Below the pieces are notes generated by a model, which was not told the DNA's origin, did no database searches, and saw only the letters and a program-made list of their open reading frames with translations. Positions 58,061-64,000 of a stretch of DNA of 64,000 nucleotides are shown piece by piece. The stretch lies in NCBI GenBank assembly GCA_022495005.1, contig JAGYXB010001414.1, forward strand, positions 1,860,001-1,924,000. Reading direction: 5' to 3'. Origin of the DNA: Rhyacophila brunnea. Its lineage: Eukaryota; Arthropoda; Insecta; Trichoptera; Rhyacophilidae. Within the stretch, counting starts at the first letter, position 1; the number at the start of each line of letters is the position of its first letter. Position numbers and translations under genes: made by a program.

Positions 58061-59767
58061 GGTTTACATTAAAAATGTATTAGTTAGAACTGGTAGCATA
58101 CCTTAATTAAACGCTGATACATACCGCGTTTAAGGCATATTGTGAAGCAAATTTTGAAGATAATATTGAAGCGTCTAAATACAGTCCATGTTGTTTTTCT
58201 ATGTTGCATTTGGATCCACGCTGTGAGCCAATTAGTCAAATGAACGGCTAACGAACATTTCTTGTGGAAAATATCTTAACCAAGCTATTCAGAAGGTGGC
58301 AAAGATCCACACCAGATTATAAAGGTAATACATTATAATATTAGTAAGTACCTACTGTAATAATGGTTACCTAAAGTAGATGTCATAAAGGGTTTGGGAG
58401 ATGTATTCTACCTATTGATAGATATCCTGCGTGAAATTAATAACATTGGAAAAAATCATAATTTTTTATAGCTTGATCATGTCTTGTTGTGGACGTCTAA
58501 AATTAATAATTTGTAATGTTCACTATAATATGTAAGAAAATCAAATTTGAATTTGAATTCTGAATAATATAATATATATATATATATATATATAATATTA
58601 CATAGTATTTAAGTTAATATGTACAATATGTTTTTTATGTTTCATTTAATACACATTTATCGCTTATGTACACAATTTTGATTTTATTGGTGTTGTTTTT
58701 TAATATAATAAGTAATAAAGCTTCCTTTCAGGATATTACAAACACCATTAGAGTTTTTATTAGATTCTTGGACGCCACTTTGAAAAGTTATTGCATTTTA
58801 ATGCCCCTACAAGCCTTTTGGAGCAAAATTATTTTAGATTCTTTTACTGATATTATAGCATATTAACAGATACAATATTACCAGGTACCAATATAAATAA
58901 TTTTAGCACTTTTATAAATATTTAAAAAAAGTTACAAATTAATATTATGAACCTGTAAAATGAAGGTTATATTATTTATCATTTATTTTTTTATATGTCA
59001 CTAAATAAGCCGGAAAGAAACAGCTAGGTGGAGACGCAATCATACTAATCACGGAGGTTCTTAAGCTACTAAATGAGGCGTGTAGTAGTATGCACACCGT
59101 TGCTTATTAATTGTTTTATAAATGCTGTAATTTTATCATTGGATAATGTAGCCCAGTCATTATATTTATACAGTTTTAATGCTATACATAATTTATTGGT
59201 TATTTTCCCATTTCTTTTTAGGTATAAATTAGCCCCATGTCAATCTGAGGAATTTTGTGGATTAGTTAAGACATTTAAAGAAGAATCGAAATATCAAGCA
59301 GTGCATTACTCAAAATGAGACGCCTACTTAGTAGTGATAAATAATATAAATAGTTAAATTTTGATCAGAAAATATGCATAGTTCACAATATGGCCTCTCA
59401 ATTTTATTGTTTTATATAGAATATATATATGGAAGCTAAATAATGAGGAATTATAACGGAGAGTTAAGTTCTTTAAGGTATAGTAATTATTATCATTAAG
59501 TTTATTTATTTTTATTCACTGTACACACATGTTTCAATTTGAAATACATCTCTTAAAACACTATCATTGCTGAGCTGTTAATTAATTTTTAATTACCACA
59601 TTTAAATAGTTAATTATATCGAATGGCCAGGAAACGCAAACGCGCCAGTCGCAGTGTCAGCACTAAATGAGTTAAAATCCTTAATATAGCAATGACATAT
59701 AAAACATTATCGATAAGACGTAATAATTAAAATATACAATATATCTAGTGGTAACTGACTGTTCATA
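58061..59767. other. No gene recognised; TA microsatellite
   Basis: (TA)n at about 58568-58594. The rest is AT-rich with no motif. Several 60-80 codon frames (58666, 59073) lack recognisable features. Confidence 0.4.
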
Positions 59768-59775
59768 GTTACCTG
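59768..59775 (+). repeat. 8 bp TSD GTTACCTG (left)
   Basis: Exact match to 62635-62642 directly beyond the other end of the hAT element. Confidence 0.92.
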
Positions 59776-62634
59776 CAGGGCTTTTTTTTAAAAAAAAAAG
59801 GTGCCGGAACTCACTTCATGTCAAGCTTTTTACTAAATAAAATTATATTCAAATGTCACTTAAATGAAATTTAAAGGAGCTATGCCACGAAGCGAACAAA
59901 AAAAGGTTGATTTTTACGATAATTTTTATTTTAGTCAAAACAAAGCTACAGAAACAATAAAATACATACATTATATTTGAAATATATTGTACAAATAAGA
60001 CTAAATAAGACTAACTTTAAAATATAATTGTAAATACATATGTAATGTATTTATTTATGAACTTGAATAAAAGTTTAGAGTGATTTCCAAAGTTTTTTCC
60101 AATTCTCGTCTGATACATCATCTCGATTCCTTTTCTTAGTGTTAGAGTCTAAGGCCGAATGTCTTCCTTTAAGTAACCACCTATCAACATATTTTGAAGG
60201 ATCGAAAAGTGTCAAGGGTGGTCCCACGAGTTTGATGAACAAGAGTGCCGAAACTGTTTTAGTGTTTAACGAAGCTCTTGTTGGGGTAATAATAAGATTC
60301 ATTTGCGAAAACCCCCGTTCACATTCACTTGAAGAAATGGGAATAGAATTCAGAGCATATACCAAACGCAAGAGTTTTTCAGAATATGTCTTTTCGAGAA
60401 TGTATTCGCGAAATCCACGAATCATTTCTCGTTCATCTAGTTGTAGCCTGATCGAAATGTTTCTAATTTCCATCTCTCCAAATGTCAACCGATTATCAAT
60501 GTATTCAGGCCAATATTTTTGGTCAAGTACGCGAGCCCAAAGTGCAAACTCAACATCTTTATTATCTAGCAGCCTTTTTTCAATTGACGTTTTCAACGTG
60601 GAATAAAATATTTTCGGATCAATAGGAGGATCATTTTTAGAAACTTTTTCGTGAAGTAAAACTCCACGAAAATGCAGATTGCTTATAGCAGCTGCAGCAC
60701 ATTTATAATAGGGTCCAAAATTCTGTTTTCTTTCTTCAAAAACTTGAACGAGTTCATTTATTTTTCGATTTGCAATGTAAAGGTTCACATTGCGATTTTG
60801 TAGGTCCAAACTAAGTTCCGACAATTCTTGGAGAGCGTCGCACATCAATGCTAGATCCAATAAAAATGCTGTTGATGTTATTTTGTTCTTTAAGCCACTG
60901 TAAGTACACTTGTCATTTTTATCTCTTGTAGGGTCATTCATCGCTTCTTCAAAATGACGCACAAGGGATTCATAATTATTCCACACAGCCGAAACTGAAC
61001 GAAAACTAGATGCCACCCATCGGGTACTTAAAACTCTTCCGATTTTCAGTACCTCAACGCCTAGTGATTCTGCACATAAATGCAACTCTCTATTATTTTT
61101 CGGCGACGCGTGGTATAAAACATAAAGTTTATCAATAAATGATTTGAATCTATTGATCCCTGAAATTTTTTTTACAACATCACTTACTGATAATTCTAAT
61201 CTGTGATTAGTACAATGCCAAACTATAATTGAAGGAAATTTTTCTGTCAGCAATTTTTTCACTCCATTTTAGAACCTAACATCACAGCAGCGCCGTCGCA
61301 TGCAACCGAAACTAAATATTTTTTTAAATATTCTTCTGTCATCCCATATAAATCAAGAGATTGGAGTAATGATTCAAATATTCCTTTTGCCGTTACGTCT
61401 TTAAGTTCAATCAAATCCAAAAACAAATTAATTGGTGAATTCATTCCAACACTTTCGACACAGCATCGAACATACACAATGAGGGTGGTTTTTTGGCTTA
61501 TGGTGGTAGACTCATCAATTATCAAAGAAATTATATTTTTCGATTGAACAATTTCTTTGAAAACATTTTTTCTCATTTCATCACATATATGATTTACAAT
61601 GTTAACACATGCGTTAGTGGAATGGAGAATATGACCCATTTCGATCCCATTTAGTTCTTGGAGATTAATTTCACTTTCAAACATATTGAATGATTGATTT
61701 TCCTTAGCTACTTTATATGCAGTTCGAAAAATGTTTGCTGTTATTACTTTTTCGCGAGATAACGATTTTAAAAAAGTATTTTCAATCTGCTTTTTTTTGG
61801 CTTCAGAAATGATTTTTAACGCTGCTTTGTGTGCAATAGATCCTCTGTGATCGAAAATTTTTTTTCGAAGTGACCCCAATTGTAGCTTCCTCTCTTTCCC
61901 AGAATACGTGATTTCATTATTGGCCCATTCTTTGGATATTTTCATTCCCATTGTCGTTTCAGTTCCAAGAGTTCCAACGTTTCTGCAAATTGTGCAGCCA
62001 AGTTTCATTTTGTGTACGTTCAACCATTCGTTTTTGAGCAAAAATCGTTTTTTTGATCTAATGACCAGCAGTCTGGCCAATCGTTTTGAGTTCGACCTTG
62101 ATCCCCGAGATCAGCTAGAGATGATTCAGGAACATCTACATGTACCGATATTTCCATATCTTCTGTCATCGTTTCTGTTTTGAGCTTTTTATTTGCGGAA
62201 TCGGCGCCGCTGCCGGTGGTTGAGAAGTAACAGGAAATTTTTTTCATATTTAAACTTGGGGTTGCACTAAATAATATATAAAATAGTTGCACAACACGTA
62301 ATCGTAACACAAACTGACTAAACAAACGTAAATAACAATATACGCAGATGCTGCCATGCGATAAACGTCAAACTGTCAAAATCATAATACGCAGCATACG
62401 TATGAAGCTAGTTACATACGCATGTTTGCTATTTAAACTATACGGTTACTTCACTAACACTAACACGCCAACATTCAAAATGGCTTCCACCTGTACCTTA
62501 TTTTATCATTTTAACGAATTATTATTGTAATTACTTAAGCGCAAATATTTTTTCGTTTAATTGATTTTGAAATAAAACCGTGAAAAAAGGTGCCGGAACG
62601 CCGTTCCACCGCGTTAAATGGAAAAAAAGCCCTG
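59776..62634 (-). mobile_element. Nearly intact hAT transposon, 2859 bp
   Basis: Ends CAGGGCTTTTTTT and, inverted, CAGGGCTTTTTTT. Both ends then carry GGTGCCGGAAC about 20-40 bases in. The 8 bp duplication GTTACCTG is exact on both sides. A single minus-strand transposase gene fills the interior (60075-62247). Full-length structure, perfect duplication and only two reading-frame breaks suggest a young insertion that lost activity recently. Confidence 0.95.
60075..62247 (-). pseudogene. hAT transposase, two single-base frameshifts
   Basis: Minus strand, about 720 codons from the ATG at 62247 (MKKISCYF) to the TAA-type stop at 60075. Order: short basic/acidic leader, TTF/BED-like zinc segment with LGCTICRNV near 62000, then the RNase H-fold catalytic core. 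The first Asp is in LIIDESTTI (about 61510) and the second in ACDGAAVML (about 61290). WHCTNHRLELSV follows, then the helical insertion and the C-terminal hAT dimerisation block with SSECERGFSQMN (about 60270), whose Glu is the presumed third catalytic residue. One break lies in a five-T run at 62032-62036, where an A run on the coding strand appears one base short; the other lies at about 61258-61266. It is ZNF862/GTF2IRD2-like in layout. Excluding these, no stop occurs. Confidence 0.9.
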
Positions 62635-62642
62635 GTTACCTG
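62635..62642 (+). repeat. 8 bp TSD GTTACCTG (right)
   Basis: Partner of 59768-59775. Confidence 0.92.
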
Positions 62643-64000
62643 TCATATTATCGCGTGAGGGTCGAATCAACGTCCCCTTTGTGCAGAGCGCAGCGGACAA
62701 CGTCCCTTGCAAATGTCCCCTGGTCCCGAGAAGCGTTGGAAACTTTACGACTTTGCTGAAACTTCACAAAGCAGCTTTGCAATAATTATAGCGTAGAGTT
62801 TTTTTTGTTAAAGTTTTTACGTGGGAAGTTGTGATAGTCCTTTGCACAGCTTGAAATAATTAACGGTTATTATTTTCCACCCAATAAATTATTTCATTAT
62901 TTTCAATGGGTATTTAATTTAAGGTGTATTAAAGTTTTCGCAGCATGGTTTAAAGTGGAAAATTTACCGCTCGTTATTTTAGGTTTTTTCGTTTTTTTCT
63001 TTTTTTCAATCAATAATTTAGTTCATATTCGTATTCTGTTGAAACCTAAATACTAAATAAAGTTTTATACTTACGGGTGATTAATTTTTGTAGTTTTATA
63101 AAAAAAATTATACTATGTTAATTAATAAAACCGATAAACTAAAGATTTTCTTAATTATAATTATACCTAGTGTGTCTACCAAATTCCATGAAAGGTTTTA
63201 ACGAAAGATTTCTTGGGATATACCACTTACAATAAAATCACCGACTTACGTAGCTTTTTTGTTCATCTATTCAACGCCCAGACGCTAGCTCAGTCTATAC
63301 CTGACAAACTGCATGAATTAATTTGTAATATTCACGCTGTAATGATCGTTTTCTGCAATACGTCTTGATTATCGGAATCCGCCTACTCTATAGTGCAGGT
63401 GCTGATACATTATATAAAGTTTCTTTTGTAATTCATATACTTGTATCAGGATTGTACCTATATAGGAAATGTAAAAATGCTAGACCCACGCCAGTTCATG
63501 TCTGCCACTCCTCAACTACGTAACTTAGTAACAGTGTGCTCGCCTAAGATTCGTCGGCATATTATGATATACGAAGTCAAGCTGCATCTCTTATATAGTG
63601 CCAGTGACGTCCCTAGTTAAAATGCCGCCTTATTTTTTATCATCCTTGCATGAGTCCAATATCTAAGAAATGTGTTCTAAGGACTAAGGATACATTACTA
63701 ACAAAATATCAGAGTAATTATTCGCAAATCTGCACGTGTCGTTTCTGGTCACAAAGGACGTCGAAAGGCAACGGAAATAAACTAGAAATCGCGAGCCCGA
63801 CAAAACCAGTGAGCTAATTTTTTTAATGGAAAGATATTTTCGTTATTACTAAGTTTAGGTAGCTATTTCTATATATTCCAAATGATTTTCTTCGATTTGC
63901 CGCCCTTCGAGTACCTACCGCCCCCAAGCGATGCTCAATATGCCTACCCCTACGGGACGTTACTGTATAGTGCCATTGTAACACCAAGTTAGAGGGGTGA
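62643..64000. other. No gene recognised to the window end
   Basis: GC-richer patches at 62640-62740 and 63880-64000 give no convincing frame. No element ends recognised. Confidence 0.4.

Noticed and set aside
60139..60606. 155-codon plus-strand frame
   Set aside because: Antisense shadow of the hAT transposase C-terminal region.

Overview
This is an AT-rich, intron-less-looking stretch of an arthropod nuclear genome, most likely an insect (Hemiptera or Lepidoptera; the sequence does not decide). The evidence is the transposon mix: RTE- and jockey-like LINE tails, a Helitron with the insect-type 5' and 3' ends, many hAT elements, tRNA-derived SINEs, and degenerate TTAGG/CCTAA telomere-type repeats. 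I found no convincing single-copy host gene. Almost every open frame that can be recognised belongs to a mobile element, and the window is best read as a nested transposon landscape.

The dominant object is a 12.8 kb LTR retrotransposon (9008-21785). It has two 2565 bp LTRs differing by only about 20 substitutions by eye, TGACA...TGTCA ends, and a 4 bp TATT target duplication. It encodes a Ty3-type Gag (12513-13484) but no visible protease, reverse transcriptase, RNase H or integrase. The place of pol is taken by a long unrecognised reading frame in the gag frame behind one UGA codon, a second short frame with an internal 53-residue repeat, and about 1.5 kb of hairpin-rich tandem modules. A 2.0 kb hAT-type element (13666-15708, TSD ACTGAAGG) sits inside the second reading frame. 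Removing it with one TSD copy restores the frame exactly. This looks like a gag-only, trans-mobilised (TR-GAG-like) element with new coding and RNA-structure content, and is the best candidate for something undescribed.

Other elements with defined ends: hAT-type elements at 3689-4371, 6630-6969, 22300-23068, 32369-33010, 37754-37989, 52848-53738, 54898-57033 (with a jockey-like LINE inside its span) and 59776-62634. The last has 8 bp TSD, terminal repeats and a transposase broken only by two apparent single-base frameshifts. There is a TTAA-flanked foldback (26933-27548) with a related half copy at 26062; a pogo-like element (38552-39730); a decayed but end-complete Helitron (42388-46068) and a second Helitron 3' end on the minus strand (2221-2720). 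RTE LINE 3' fragments lie at 585-949, 23450-23760, 48162-48909 (12 bp TSD), 54033-54796 and 57790-58060. Other LINE tails lie at 35803-36100, 41880-42000 and 50935-51181. tRNA-like or SINE sequences lie at 31041-31557, 34612-34700, 40464-40537 and 51434-51640.

The remaining intervals hold AT-rich sequence, microsatellites and unclassifiable degraded repeats. They are listed so the reader knows they were examined. No cellular pathway can be assembled from this window; the interactions visible are between parasites: element inside element, shared hAT ends in several places, and defective elements that must rely on enzymes encoded elsewhere.
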